64,000 nucleotides of DNA, taken from Microbacteriaceae bacterium MWH-Ta3 (lineage in GTDB: Bacteria; Actinomycetota; Actinomycetes; Actinomycetales; Microbacteriaceae). The position numbers and the translations under genes are program-made. Location: NCBI GenBank assembly GCA_003053925.1, contig QBKD01000001.1:744001-808000 (forward strand). The letters are read 5' to 3'. The notes beneath the pieces are model-generated. The model ran no database searches and was not told the origin of the DNA. It saw only the letters and a list, made by a program, of their open reading frames with translations. Shown piece after piece: positions 23,912 to 33,458 of the stretch (positions are counted from its first letter, which is position 1; each line of letters begins with the position of its first letter).

Positions 23912-25525
23912 GTGGCACAGAAAAAGAAGCCGACAGGGGCTCAAGGTCTCGAGGCATCACTGTGGGATGCGGCTGACCGGCTACGTTCCAACATGGACGC
24001 TGCTGAATACAAACATGTGGTGCTGGGTCTCATCTTCCTCAAGTATGTTTCCGATGTATTTGGAAAGCGCCAAGACGAACTTTCGAAACTCGTTCAAGAT
24101 CCAACCACTGAGTACTACATGCCCACGGATGCAGCCCGCAAATCAATCCTCGAGTCTCGAGATGAGTACACCTCCGAGGGTGTTTTCTGGGTGCCCGAAG
24201 GCCACCGTTGGGATGACCTAAGAAAAGCCGCAAAGCAATCGGACATTGGTTCTCGAATCGACGCCGCCATGGACGCAATCGAAAAGGAAAACCCAACCCT
24301 AAAAGGCGTTCTGCCGAAGAACTACGCACGCCGTGAACTCACCCCTGCCACTCTCGGTGGTCTTATTGACACGTTCTCTCGCGAGGACCTCACGGCGGCC
24401 GAGCACGAGAACCTCGATGTTCTCGGTCGAGTATTCGAGTACATGGTCAGCCAGTTCGCCTCCGCTGAAGGAAAACTGGGCGGCGAGTTCTACACACCCC
24501 GCTCAGTCGTGAAACTCATGGTCGACATGCTTGAACCGTTCAACGGTCGCGTTTACGACCCTGCCTGCGGTTCAGGCGGCATGTTCGTGCAAGCCGACAA
24601 GTTCATCAAGGCCCACGGTGGTGTTCGCAACGACATCTCGGTATTTGGCCAGGAGATGAACCCGACCACTTGGCGTTTAGCGAAGATGAACCTGGCCCTG
24701 CGCGGCATCGACGCGAACCTCGGAGCGCAGTGGGGCGACTCATTCGGCAACGATCAGCACCCAGACCTGCGCGCTGACTTCATCATCGCCAACCCGCCGT
24801 TCAACATCAAGGAGTGGGGCGGGGAGACCCTCCGTGACGATCCGCGCTGGCAGTACGGCACGCCGCCCGCTGGCAACGCGAACTACGCGTGGATCCAGCA
24901 CATGCTCCATCACCTGTCGCCCACAGGAACCATGGCAACCGTCCTCGCCAACGGTTCACTCTCATCTAAGACATCGGGTGAAGGTGAAATCCGCAAGAAC
25001 CTCGTCGAAGCCGACCTTGTCGAGTGCATCGTCGCAATGCCGGACAAGTTGTTTTACACAACGGGGATTCCGGTCTCGATCTGGTTCCTTACCAAGGACA
25101 AGACCGCTCAGGGAGTGAAGACCGAGCGACCACAGCGTGACCGTCGCGGCGAGATCCTCTTCATCGATGCTCGCCAGTTGGGTTCTATGGTCACCCGCAC
25201 TGTGCGTGAACTCTCTGATGAGGAGATTGCGAGGATCGCCGACACCTACAACGCATGGCGAGGTGAGCCAGACCTCGAGCCCTACGCAGATGTCCCCGGC
25301 TTCTGTGCTTCGGTCAAGTTGGAGGACATTCGCACACACGAACACGTTCTGACACCTGGGCGCTTTGTTGGCTCTGAAGATGTTGCAGGGGACGACGAGC
25401 CCCTCGATGCAAAGGTGAGCCGACTAAATGCGTCGATCAAAGCGGGATTCCGCTTGAGGAGCAACCTTCAAGCCGAGGTCGAAAGAGCCCTAGATGCGCT
25501 GGTTGTCGAGGGCTTCGATGCGTGA
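23912..25525 (+). CDS. hsdM: Type I restriction-modification DNA methyltransferase subunit
   Basis: 537-aa N6-adenine methyltransferase subunit. The N-terminal helical HsdM domain ([20 protein letters not shown]) precedes the catalytic domain with [11 protein letters not shown] (AdoMet motif, about residue 215) and [11 protein letters not shown] (catalytic NPPF, about residue 292). Start GTG at 23912 with TAGGAG upstream. The last 8 nt overlap hsdS (ATGCGTGA), a tight coupling. With HsdS it methylates the recognition site and protects the host. Confidence 0.96.
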   Translation: MAQKKKPTGAQGLEASLWDAADRLRSNMDAAEYKHVVLGLIFLKYVSDVFGKRQDELSKLVQDPTTEYYMPTDAARKSILESRDEYTSEGVFWVPEGHRWDDLRKAAKQSDIGSRIDAAMDAIEKENPTLKGVLPKNYARRELTPATLGGLIDTFSREDLTAAEHENLDVLGRVFEYMVSQFASAEGKLGGEFYTPRSVVKLMVDMLEPFNGRVYDPACGSGGMFVQADKFIKAHGGVRNDISVFGQEMNPTTWRLAKMNLALRGIDANLGAQWGDSFGNDQHPDLRADFIIANPPFNIKEWGGETLRDDPRWQYGTPPAGNANYAWIQHMLHHLSPTGTMATVLANGSLSSKTSGEGEIRKNLVEADLVECIVAMPDKLFYTTGIPVSIWFLTKDKTAQGVKTERPQRDRRGEILFIDARQLGSMVTRTVRELSDEEIARIADTYNAWRGEPDLEPYADVPGFCASVKLEDIRTHEHVLTPGRFVGSEDVAGDDEPLDAKVSRLNASIKAGFRLRSNLQAEVERALDALVVEGFDA

Positions 25526-26672
25526 GATTCCACTCGGGGATCTACTCGAAACTGTCATCGATCACCGTGGAAAGACGCCCAAGAAACTCGGCGGTGACTT
25601 CACGGCATCGGGAGTGCCCGTCGTCTCGGCGATACACATCAAGAATGGTGTAATCGAGTGGTCTGAGCGTGAGCGGTACGTGTCACCTCAGATGTTCGCA
25701 AAGTGGATGCCGGTACGGTTGAAGAAGGGTGATGTGCTGCTGACTTCCGAGGCTCCACTTGGTGAGACTGCGCTTGTCCCCAGTAACGACGACTTGGTCC
25801 TAAGTCAGAGATTGTTTGCTCTCCGCGGCAAGCCTGACCTTCTAGACAATGGCTATCTGAGGTATTTTCTTGCCTCTTCAGTGGGTCAAGAGCGGCTCAA
25901 TGAGCGATCGACGGGGACCACTGTCGTCGGAATCCGCCAAGCGGAACTTTTGAAGGTCCTTGTTCCGGTTCCCTCGCTTGATGAGCAGCGTCGTATTGCG
26001 GGGGTCCTGGGTGCTTTGGATGACCTCATCGACGTGAACCGTGCACTCGCAGGCGATTGTGAACGTCTGGCTCGGTTGTTGGCTTCAACTGCTTCTGCCA
26101 CCACCACACTGTCCTCGTTCACGACTTGGGGAGGATTGTCAACGGTCAAGCCCGCCGGCACTGTCGACCACTACTCGCTGCCGGCATTTGACGATGAGCA
26201 GACCCCTGAGCGACTTGATGGCTCCTTGATCAAGTCGAACAAGCAGCAGATTTCTCAGCCGTGTGTGCTGGTGGCGAGATTGAACCCCCATATTCCGCGA
26301 GTGTGGATGGTCTACCCGAACACCGCGGTCTCCAGCCTCGCTTCGACTGAGTTTGTGCCGATCTGTGCTGCAGGTGTGCCGAATGAGGTTGTCTACGCGG
26401 TCTGCTCGGCACCCACCTACTTGGAACAGATGAATGGCCTCGTCACGGGAACCACCGGCAGTCATCAGCGTGTCGACAAGGACGCGCTGACAAGCGTTGA
26501 GGTGCCCGACGTAAGAACCCTTCCGGCAGCGAATCTGGAGGCAATAGCGCTCCTTGTGAAACAGGCTCATGCCCTACGAGTTGAGATCCGTGAACTCTCG
26601 AGTACCCGCGACGAACTCCTCCCGCTTCTGATGTCTGGTCGTATGCGCGTGACCGAGGAGGTCGCGGCGTGA
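25518..26672 (+). CDS. hsdS: Type I restriction-modification specificity subunit
   Basis: 384-aa HsdS with two target-recognition domains. TRD1 spans about residues 1-145 and ends with a conserved helical spacer ([20 protein letters not shown]); TRD2 spans about 190-345 and is followed by a second helix ([20 protein letters not shown]). The [11 protein letters not shown] end is typical. The recognition sequence cannot be read from the protein. Start at 25518 inside the end of hsdM; it overlaps hsdR by 4 nt. Confidence 0.93.
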   Translation: MREIPLGDLLETVIDHRGKTPKKLGGDFTASGVPVVSAIHIKNGVIEWSERERYVSPQMFAKWMPVRLKKGDVLLTSEAPLGETALVPSNDDLVLSQRLFALRGKPDLLDNGYLRYFLASSVGQERLNERSTGTTVVGIRQAELLKVLVPVPSLDEQRRIAGVLGALDDLIDVNRALAGDCERLARLLASTASATTTLSSFTTWGGLSTVKPAGTVDHYSLPAFDDEQTPERLDGSLIKSNKQQISQPCVLVARLNPHIPRVWMVYPNTAVSSLASTEFVPICAAGVPNEVVYAVCSAPTYLEQMNGLVTGTTGSHQRVDKDALTSVEVPDVRTLPAANLEAIALLVKQAHALRVEIRELSSTRDELLPLLMSGRMRVTEEVAA

Positions 26673-29600
26673 GCATGATCCCGACTGAGTCTGACCTCGA
26701 GTTCCTTGTTCTGGAGTTCTTGAAATCCGAGGGATGGGGTGTCGTCTTCGGCCCGGACATTGCTCCGGGTGAGCCGGGCGCGGAGCGCACCGATTACCGC
26801 GACGTGGTGCTTGTGGGTCGTCTTCGGACGGCTGTGGCGGAGTTGAATCCGTTCTTGCCGCAGGATGCGGTTGAGGATGCGGTGAAGACCGTGCTGCGCG
26901 CCGAGTCTCAAGTAGTGATGACGGAGAACTGGCGCGCCTACCAACTCCTGACTGAGGGTGTCCCGGTCCAGTACCGGGACGAATCGGGAGCAATCAAGGA
27001 CGTGCGTGCACGTCTGGTCGACTGGAACGAGTCGGCGAACAATAACCTGGTGGCAATAAATCAGTTCACGATCAAGGGCAAGTCAGAACGCCGTCCAGAT
27101 GTACTGCTGTTCGTGAATGGCTTGCCATTGGTGCTATTCGAGTTGAAGCGCGCTGGGGCAAAGAATGCGACTCTCCGCGGTGCGTTCAACCAGATCGAGA
27201 CCTACCGCAATGAGATCCCTGACGTGTTCACTTGGAATCAGGTCACCATCATTTCCGACGGGGTAAACGCCCGCGCGGGAACTTTCACAGCCGGGTGGGA
27301 GCACTATGCCCCTTGGAAGACCATAGACGGAACGAACCTGCCTAAGGGTGTCTCGGAGATTGAAGTCCTCACAAAGGGAATGTTCACCCCGGACCGGCTG
27401 CTGGATCTGGTCCGTAACTTCACGGTTTACACCGGTGACGGTGCGTCCATGGTGAAGAAGACCGCAAAGTACCACCAGTACTGGGCAGTGAACAAGGCAA
27501 TCGACTCCACGGTCGAGGCTGTTGGGGGCGATGGCCGCGCAGGTGTCGTCTGGCACACTCAAGGCTCCGGCAAATCCTTGGAGATGGAGTGGTATGCCGG
27601 CAAGATCATGCGCCACCTGGCCATGGAAAATCCGACAGTCGTGGTACTGACTGATCGAAATGACTTAGATGACCAGTTGTTTGACGACACATTCGCCGCC
27701 TCCAAACCTGGAGCACCACTACCAGAGTCTCCTGTTCAGGCAGACTCACGAAGTCATCTAAAAGAACTGCTGAACCGAAGGCAGTCCGGTGGAATCATTT
27801 TCTCCACTCTTCAAAAGTTTGGGCTGTCAAAAGAGGAGAAGGAAGCGGGCTCATCGTTCCCAACTCTTTCGCAGCGCTCAAACATCGTTGTGATGGTGGA
27901 TGAGGCTCATCGTTCGAACTATGACTTCATTGATGGATTTGCCCGCCACCTCCGCGATGGATTGCCAAACGCAACTTACATCGGATTTACTGGGACGCCG
28001 ATTGAAGCAAAAGACAAGTCAACTCGTCAGGTCTTTGGCGAATACATCGACGTATACGATTTGACCCAGGCCGTTGCCGACGGAGCCACGGTCAAGGTTT
28101 TGTATGAACCAAGGCTTGCCAAGGTTGAACTGCCTCGTGAGGCTCTCGGTGCTTTGGATGAAGAGTTTGCCAACGCTACATCTGGATCTGAGGAAGAGGC
28201 CAGGGAACGACTCAAAACTCGCTGGGCGCAAGTGGAGGCGATTGTTGGTTCAGATAAACGAATCGCGGAACTTGCTAAGGACATCGTGTCCCATTGGGAA
28301 GCACGACGCGACGCAATGTCTGGTAAGGCAATAATCGTGGCCATGTCGCGAAGAATCGCGGTCGCTCTTTACGACGAGATCACCAGACTTCGTCCAACAT
28401 GGGCTAGCGATGACGACCAGACTGGCAAAATCAAAGTTGTCATGACTGGCTCCGCTTCTGACGATGCAAGTTTCCAACCGCACATCCGATCTAAAGAGGC
28501 GCTTAGAAATCTGAAGAGCCGCGCGAAAGATCCAAACGACGAACTTGAACTTGTGATTGTTCGCGACATGTGGCTGACCGGATTCGATTCACCATCAATG
28601 CACACGATGTATGTCGATAAGCCAATGAAGGGTGCCAACCTGATGCAGGCTATCGCTCGCGTCAATCGAACCTTCAAGGACAAACCCGCTGGTCTCGTTG
28701 TTGATTATTTAGGTATCGCCGAAGACCTCAAGAGCGCGCTGTCGGATTACACCGCGCGAGACCAAGAGAACCAGGAACTCGGACAGGACCTTCGTGTTCA
28801 GGCCATCCCTGCGATGGTATCTAAGCATGAAGTTGTTGGTTCGATTCTTCACGGACATGAATGGCGTAAGGGGCTTGCTGGTGGCGGGCCAAAGGCGTTC
28901 ATCGACACTTTGTCAGGCACCGTTGAATATCTGCTGTCGAAGCACGTAGACGCCCCTTCGGAACAGGCTTGCACCAAGGAGAATCCATGCCTAAAGCATC
29001 GATTCATGGCTCAAACCAGAGATTTGATCGCCTTGTACGTTATGTGCGTCCCGAGTGACGAGGCTATGAAAATACGCGACGACGTAGCGTTTTTCGAGGC
29101 TGTGCGTTCACAAATCTCGAAAATCGAAGGTGTTGACCGAGAGGGTGGAGACCCGGGTGCAGCCCTGGACACGGCCATCCGACAGATTGTCTCTGAAGCC
29201 ATGACAGGCAGCGGGGTCATTGACATCTTCGCTGAAGCAGGGCTCGCAAAACCTGACATCAGTTTGATTGACGAAGACTTTGTCAAGAACTTCAAAAAGG
29301 CGTCCAACCCTAACCTTCAGTTGGAAATGCTCAAGAGGATTTTGGCAGCGGAGATCTCAAAGGTTGGCAAACGAAACATCGTCACCGGCCGCGCTTTCTC
29401 TGAAATGTTGGAGCGTTCGTTGCTTAGGTATCAGAACAGAACTATTGATGCGGCACAAGTAGTGGCGGAACTTGTGGAACTAGCCCAGTCACTCAAATCA
29501 GAGACTGATCGCGGAGTAAAACTGGGTCTCAATGAAGACGAACTTGCTTTCTACGATGCAATCAGAACCAATGATTCTGCCGTACTTGAAATCGGCGATG

Positions 29601-29812
29601 ACACCCTCAAGAAGATTGCGCACGAACTACTTGACATCGTTAGACGCGACGCGAAAACAGACTGGAATGTCAAAGAGCAAGTTCGGGCAAAACTTAGAGC
29701 AACCATCAAGCGTTTACTTCTCAAGTACGGCTACCCACCAGATCAAGAACCAAATGCGACACAGTTGGTTTTGGAGCAAGCGGAAGTAATCGCCACGGAC
29801 GAAGCAGCCTAG
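26669..29812 (+). CDS. hsdR: Type I restriction endonuclease subunit R
   Basis: 1047-aa motor and nuclease subunit. The N-terminal PD-(D/E)XK domain shows RRPDVLLFVNGLPLVLFELK (about residues 140-160); the helicase has Walker A HTQGSGKS (about 292-300), DEAHRS (about 410) and FTGTPIE; the C-terminal helical domain binds the methylase. No frameshift, so the system looks intact. Start GTG at 26669 overlaps hsdS; ATG at 26675 is an alternative. The second half appears less G+C-rich than the first, suggesting a mosaic. Confidence 0.95.
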   Translation: MSMIPTESDLEFLVLEFLKSEGWGVVFGPDIAPGEPGAERTDYRDVVLVGRLRTAVAELNPFLPQDAVEDAVKTVLRAESQVVMTENWRAYQLLTEGVPVQYRDESGAIKDVRARLVDWNESANNNLVAINQFTIKGKSERRPDVLLFVNGLPLVLFELKRAGAKNATLRGAFNQIETYRNEIPDVFTWNQVTIISDGVNARAGTFTAGWEHYAPWKTIDGTNLPKGVSEIEVLTKGMFTPDRLLDLVRNFTVYTGDGASMVKKTAKYHQYWAVNKAIDSTVEAVGGDGRAGVVWHTQGSGKSLEMEWYAGKIMRHLAMENPTVVVLTDRNDLDDQLFDDTFAASKPGAPLPESPVQADSRSHLKELLNRRQSGGIIFSTLQKFGLSKEEKEAGSSFPTLSQRSNIVVMVDEAHRSNYDFIDGFARHLRDGLPNATYIGFTGTPIEAKDKSTRQVFGEYIDVYDLTQAVADGATVKVLYEPRLAKVELPREALGALDEEFANATSGSEEEARERLKTRWAQVEAIVGSDKRIAELAKDIVSHWEARRDAMSGKAIIVAMSRRIAVALYDEITRLRPTWASDDDQTGKIKVVMTGSASDDASFQPHIRSKEALRNLKSRAKDPNDELELVIVRDMWLTGFDSPSMHTMYVDKPMKGANLMQAIARVNRTFKDKPAGLVVDYLGIAEDLKSALSDYTARDQENQELGQDLRVQAIPAMVSKHEVVGSILHGHEWRKGLAGGGPKAFIDTLSGTVEYLLSKHVDAPSEQACTKENPCLKHRFMAQTRDLIALYVMCVPSDEAMKIRDDVAFFEAVRSQISKIEGVDREGGDPGAALDTAIRQIVSEAMTGSGVIDIFAEAGLAKPDISLIDEDFVKNFKKASNPNLQLEMLKRILAAEISKVGKRNIVTGRAFSEMLERSLLRYQNRTIDAAQVVAELVELAQSLKSETDRGVKLGLNEDELAFYDAIRTNDSAVLEIGDDTLKKIAHELLDIVRRDAKTDWNVKEQVRAKLRATIKRLLLKYGYPPDQEPNATQLVLEQAEVIATDEAA

Positions 29813-30297
29813 AGATTCACTGATTCAAATACTTCCACTCGAAAACCAAAGCCTCGAAGCAAACTCACTGCCTCTGCGCCCATAAGTGAATGCTCGTCCA
29901 AGGCAGTTACCCCGATTTTGATTCGGTTGCTCAAGTCCCTGATGCAGCAGTTACGAACATCATCAGCGAGATCCCAATAAGGCGCAATCACCGGCTTGCC
30001 ATCGTCGGGGAAAATCAAGTTTTGACTCTCCCTTAGTAACCAGTTCAATGATTCGCTTCCAAAAACTGCGCCCAAAAGCAAAATCAGGGAATCAGCAACA
30101 AGTTCAGGTTCGATGCTGTCAATAACCATGGATTCGATTTTCAAGTGATCTTCGAAACTCGGAAGTGGCAGCCAGTAAGGCCCACCTGAGGAACCTTCCA
30201 CAAGATTTGCGCACCAGTTGACCCGATATTCATCCGAGTAGAACGATCCAACGCCGAGTGGGCTGGCAAACACCAGCGCCGAGGTAAATCTGGACAT
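29809..30297 (-). CDS. Hypothetical protein convergent with hsdR, 162 aa
   Basis: Not recognised. The frame extends to 30426, but the part before MSRFTSALVFASP looks non-coding and there is only a weak GGGG-type SD before 30297. The product has acidic and aromatic patches (FYSDEYRVNWCANLVEGSSG, PYWLPLP) and a hydrophobic helix VADSLILLLGAVFG. Its stop overlaps the hsdR stop (CTAG at 29809-29812). Possibly an accessory or immunity-type gene of the RM element; no direct evidence. Confidence 0.55.
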   Translation of the reverse strand: MSRFTSALVFASPLGVGSFYSDEYRVNWCANLVEGSSGGPYWLPLPSFEDHLKIESMVIDSIEPELVADSLILLLGAVFGSESLNWLLRESQNLIFPDDGKPVIAPYWDLADDVRNCCIRDLSNRIKIGVTALDEHSLMGAEAVSLLRGFGFRVEVFESVNL

Positions 30298-30530
30298 GTT
30301 GCCCCAATCTCCCACACCGGTGCAATCATCTCGTCCAGGTCCGACATTGTTTGAATGGAAATCACGCCGATATACCTGATGACCGTGAGCCCACCCTCTT
30401 CTTCGGTCAACAGAACGCCCGGCCACCCCACACCAACCGGGCGTTCTGTCGTCCTGAATGGTCGAAAGGTTGGGGTGCCGATAAGTCTCAGTAACCCCGG
30501 CTTGATCGGGTTATCAAGAAGAGGCTCATC

Positions 30531-30824
30531 ATGAGAATCATTGTGGAAACAAACGAAGAAACCTTTGCCGCGACCTACACGGGCGGTGATTACATCACCA
30601 TCCACTCAACCCCAGACAGTGATGGGATTGACGACTTGATCAAAGTCTGGGACTACGAGGAGAACATCTCCGTGTTCAAAATGTCCCCGCGTGAACTGGC
30701 CCTGACCGTCCAGGACTGGCTCAGAGACATGAAACCCGATTCGAGAGTGAAGCGCGTCACCGTCCAGACGACACTTCTCCCAGTCGATCAATCTGACCTT
30801 CAAGACCTGCAATCGCTGGACTAA
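30531..30824 (+). CDS. Hypothetical protein of the integrative element, 97 aa
   Basis: Small acidic protein of unknown function, predicted alpha/beta: MRIIVETNEETFAATYTGGD forms a likely beta hairpin and MSPRELALTVQDWLRDM a helix, with a final beta strand and acidic tail. AGAGG precedes the ATG. The 3' end overlaps a possible antisense small ORF (30757-30900, minus). No homologue known to me. Confidence 0.55.
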   Translation: MRIIVETNEETFAATYTGGDYITIHSTPDSDGIDDLIKVWDYEENISVFKMSPRELALTVQDWLRDMKPDSRVKRVTVQTTLLPVDQSDLQDLQSLD

Positions 30825-30900
30825 CAATCTCCGATGCCACGTAATCGACCGCTAAAACGCCAAATATGACCATGACAGCCGCCAAAATCGCCTTAGCCAC
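30757..30900 (-). CDS. Possible 47-aa membrane peptide, antisense
   Basis: Short ORF with GTG start at 30900 and a strong GAGGAG SD 5 nt upstream. The product begins MAKAILAAVMVIFGVLAVDY and continues VASEIVSPAIAGLEGQI to a stop at 30757-30759: one hydrophobic span followed by a polar tail. Its last 68 nt lie antisense to the 97-aa gene. Such size and layout recall small membrane toxins or holin-like peptides, but there is no family match. Given weight because of the good SD and coherent TM segment. Confidence 0.38.
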   Translation of the reverse strand: MAKAILAAVMVIFGVLAVDYVASEIVSPAIAGLEGQIDRLGEVSSGR

Positions 30901-30962
30901 GTCTACTCCTCTTTACCGGTTCTAGGACCTCTCTAGCGCTAAAGAGCAGGGGTTGGTGTGTT

Positions 30963-30984
30963 TTGCTACTTATTCTGCTACTTA
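30963..30984 (+). repeat. Right-end integrase arm-site repeats
   Basis: TTGCTACTTATTC (30963-30975) equals 20625-20637, and a second copy, CTGCTACTTA (30975-30984), follows directly. The position 70 bp inside the proposed right end fits arm-type binding sites. Confidence 0.55.
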
Positions 30985-31053
30985 CATCAAAAGTTGGACG
31001 ATTTTACTGCCCATGTTTTATCTGCGTTGTAGGGCAGATGAATAAAGTCCGAC

Positions 31054-31062
31054 ATTCTCCGC
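31054..31062 (+). repeat. Candidate attR core
   Basis: ATTCTCCGC, followed by CA, so the end reads CCGCCA like a tRNA 3' end. Same 9 bp as 20486-20494. It stands 9 bp before the stop of the core ubiB-like gene. Confidence 0.42.
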
Positions 31063-31070
31063 CACGCAAC

Positions 31071-32792
31071 CTAAGGCAACCGCCTCGACACCACATCGGC
31101 GAAGAGCGCGTGCAGCAGGGGCAGGCCGGATACGCCCAGCAGGATGAAGCCCAGCGTTTCGGCGCGGTCCAGCACAATCAGGCCGCCCACGAAGAGGGTG
31201 CCGAAGAGCAGGGCGGATACCACGCGGCGCACGGTGCGGTTCAGTGCGGTCACGCGGCGTTCCAGTTCGGGGGTGCGCAGCGACAGCTCGCCGCGCTCGG
31301 CGCGAGTGATCACGGTGTCCAGGCGCTGGGGCAGGCGCGACAGGGTGCCTAGGGCGGCCATGCCGTTGCGCAGCAGGTCTTGCACGACGTTGCCGCCCTC
31401 GGCGCGGATCAGTTTGGCCGAATAGGGTTCGATGGCGTTCCATATATTGAAGTGCGGATCGACGGTGCTGCACACGCCCGAGGTCAACGAGATGGCGCGA
31501 ATGACCAGCAGGAAGTTTTCGGGAAACTGGAAGGGCAGGGCGCGCACGATTTCCGAGAACTCGGTGGCGAACGCCAGGAATTCACGAGGATCCACGCGCT
31601 GTAACTCGACGAAACTGATGCCGCCAAACCGGCGAAACACGGAGGTCAGCGCGCGTTCCAGTTCCACGGTGTCGGCCGAGGGCATCAGTACGCCCACTTC
31701 GCGCATGCCCTCCACCATGCCGGCGCCGTCACGCGAGGCGGCGGCGATTACCGTGGTGCGCAGTGCAACACCCAGGCTGTCGGGCACGCGGCCCATCATG
31801 CCGAAATCGATAAACGTCATGCGCCAGTCGGGCGTGGTGCTGCCCTCGGCGGCGGGCAGTGGCTGAATAAACACATTGCCGGGGTGCGGATCGGCGTGGA
31901 AGAAACCGTGCACGAACACCTGGTCGAACATCACCGAGGCGAATTCCTCGGCCACGTGCGCCGGATCGATTCCCGCAGCACGCAGGCCGGCAACATCGGA
32001 AATCTTGATGTCCGACACATCCTGCATTGTCAGAACGCGGCGGCTGGTGCGCTCCCACACTACCTCGGGCACCCGCACACGCGGGTTGTCGGCAAAGTTG
32101 TGGGCGAACTGTTCGCTGTTCGCAGCCTCGTTCAGGTAGTCGATTTCCTCGAGGCACGTGGTGGCGAATTCGTCCATGAGCGCGGGCACATCGGCACGCC
32201 GATTGATCAGCTGGATGCGGTTCAGCCATCCGGCAATCCGGCGCAGGGCGCGCAGGTCCACGTCGACAATTGCATCGATGCCCGGTCGTTGCACCTTGAC
32301 CACCACGGCCGACAGGCCCGACAGTTCCGCATCGCGGTCGGCCAACACGGCCCGGTGAACCTGGCCCAGCGATGCCGCGGCCAGTGGCGTGGGGTCGAAC
32401 GAACGAAACACGGAGTCCAGCGGCACACCCAATTCGTGTTCAGCCAAAGCACGAATGGCCGCAAAGTCGACGGCGGGAACCTCGTCTTGCAGGCCTTCCA
32501 GTTCCTTGGTGATTTCGCGCGGCAGCAGGTCCAGGCGCGTGGACATGAACTGGCCCAGCTTGATGAGAAGACCCGAGAGGTCCAGCGCCAAGCGCTGGAA
32601 ACTGCGCGCAATCCGCTGTAATCGCCGAGTGCGCGTGCGATTCGAGATGCCGCCCAACCCCACCTGCGGCAGGATTAGTTCGTACCACCACAGCACCACC
32701 AGGTGCCGTGAGGCAAAACGCAGGATGCGCCGGTACCGCGCGCGCTCGGATCGCAGATTACGTTCCGGCGCGGCGGCGTTCGATTCGGTCAC
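31071..32792 (-). CDS. ABC1/UbiB-family atypical kinase
   Basis: 573-aa member of the ABC1/AarF/UbiB family, linked in other organisms to ubiquinone or menaquinone and lipid metabolism; the actinobacterial role is unclear. Motifs: KLGQFMSTRLDLLP (KxGQ), AAASLGQVHRA (Ala-rich loop), HADPHPGNVFIQ (catalytic loop) and FIDFGMMG (DFG). Two hydrophobic helices at the C-terminus (about 515-560) probably anchor it. It lies 3 nt after the PadR gene on the same strand, so they form an operon. Confidence 0.92.
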   Translation of the reverse strand: MTESNAAAPERNLRSERARYRRILRFASRHLVVLWWYELILPQVGLGGISNRTRTRRLQRIARSFQRLALDLSGLLIKLGQFMSTRLDLLPREITKELEGLQDEVPAVDFAAIRALAEHELGVPLDSVFRSFDPTPLAAASLGQVHRAVLADRDAELSGLSAVVVKVQRPGIDAIVDVDLRALRRIAGWLNRIQLINRRADVPALMDEFATTCLEEIDYLNEAANSEQFAHNFADNPRVRVPEVVWERTSRRVLTMQDVSDIKISDVAGLRAAGIDPAHVAEEFASVMFDQVFVHGFFHADPHPGNVFIQPLPAAEGSTTPDWRMTFIDFGMMGRVPDSLGVALRTTVIAAASRDGAGMVEGMREVGVLMPSADTVELERALTSVFRRFGGISFVELQRVDPREFLAFATEFSEIVRALPFQFPENFLLVIRAISLTSGVCSTVDPHFNIWNAIEPYSAKLIRAEGGNVVQDLLRNGMAALGTLSRLPQRLDTVITRAERGELSLRTPELERRVTALNRTVRRVVSALLFGTLFVGGLIVLDRAETLGFILLGVSGLPLLHALFADVVSRRLP

Positions 32793-32795
32793 TCG

Positions 32796-33341
32796 TTAAT
32801 CTTGCGCCAAGAGACGCGTGAGTGCATGCGTGGTGTCGTTAATAAGAGCCGTTGCCCGGTCGATTTGTTCCGTGCTGCCGGTGCGCGCCACCTCGGCCGC
32901 GGCCTTCGCCAGGTGCACACCCGCAACAGCCAGGTTTCCCCGAGGCCCGCTGGGGTGCGACATGCCCACTTCCCAAGGCGCGGGCGATTCGGATTCGGCG
33001 GCTGCGGCCTCGGTGCCGGTGCCGGTCAGCGAATACGTGCGGCGGCCATCGGCTTCGGCCGACGTGATCAGACCTTCGTCCACCAGCAACTGCAGCGTGG
33101 GGTACACCGAACCGGGGCTGGGCTTCCAGGCGCCGTTGCTGCGCGATTCGATCTCGTGAATGATTTGGTATCCGTGCATGGGCGCTTCGTGCAGCAGACG
33201 CAGAACAGCCGAACGCACATCGCCGCGCTTCATACGCACGTCCACCGTGCGCTTAACCTGGCCGCCCAAATCTTCCAGCGTCTTCAGGGCCGCGGCCACC
33301 GACCAATCGGCGCCAAGGTTTTTCTTCCAGGATTCGTTCAT
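32796..33341 (-). CDS. PadR family transcriptional regulator
   Basis: 181-aa regulator. The PadR winged helix is at about residues 40-110 (VRSAVLRLLHEAPMHGYQII; GSVYPTLQLLVDEGLITS; GRRTYSLTGTG), with a helical C-terminus for dimerisation. GGAGG precedes the ATG. A perfect palindrome 45-62 nt upstream is a likely autoregulatory site. It controls itself and the ubiB-like gene behind it. Confidence 0.9.
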   Translation of the reverse strand: MNESWKKNLGADWSVAAALKTLEDLGGQVKRTVDVRMKRGDVRSAVLRLLHEAPMHGYQIIHEIESRSNGAWKPSPGSVYPTLQLLVDEGLITSAEADGRRTYSLTGTGTEAAAAESESPAPWEVGMSHPSGPRGNLAVAGVHLAKAAAEVARTGSTEQIDRATALINDTTHALTRLLAQD

Positions 33342-33385
33342 GTCAACCTCCGGGCTTGGGTGAATCGTCGCGATACGTCGCTTGT

Positions 33386-33403
33386 TTAACGATACATCGT
33401 TAA
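33386..33403. promoter_or_regulatory. Palindromic operator of the PadR gene
   Basis: TTAACGAT, AC, ATCGTTAA: perfect 8-bp arms. It is placed in the promoter region of padR. An A+T-rich palindrome in G+C-rich surroundings stands out. Confidence 0.68.
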
Positions 33404-33458
33404 CGCCCGGGTGTCGAGTGGTCGAGTCGTCTCATGGTCGAGACCCCGAACCTCGGTA

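Larger units (their letters stand above)
20486..31062. mobile_element. Integrative element with tyrosine recombinase and type I RM system
   Basis: About 10.6 kb between two copies of ATTCTCCGC (20486-20494 and 31054-31062). The region opens with a tyrosine recombinase, holds several unknown small genes, a complete hsdM-hsdS-hsdR set, and ends just before the core ubiB-like gene. The repeat TTGCTACTTATTC occurs inside both ends (20625-20637 and 30963-30975) and fits integrase arm sites. Much of the region is visibly richer in A+T than its surroundings. No conjugation or capsid genes, so it would need help for transfer. Boundaries are proposed, not proven. Confidence 0.68.
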
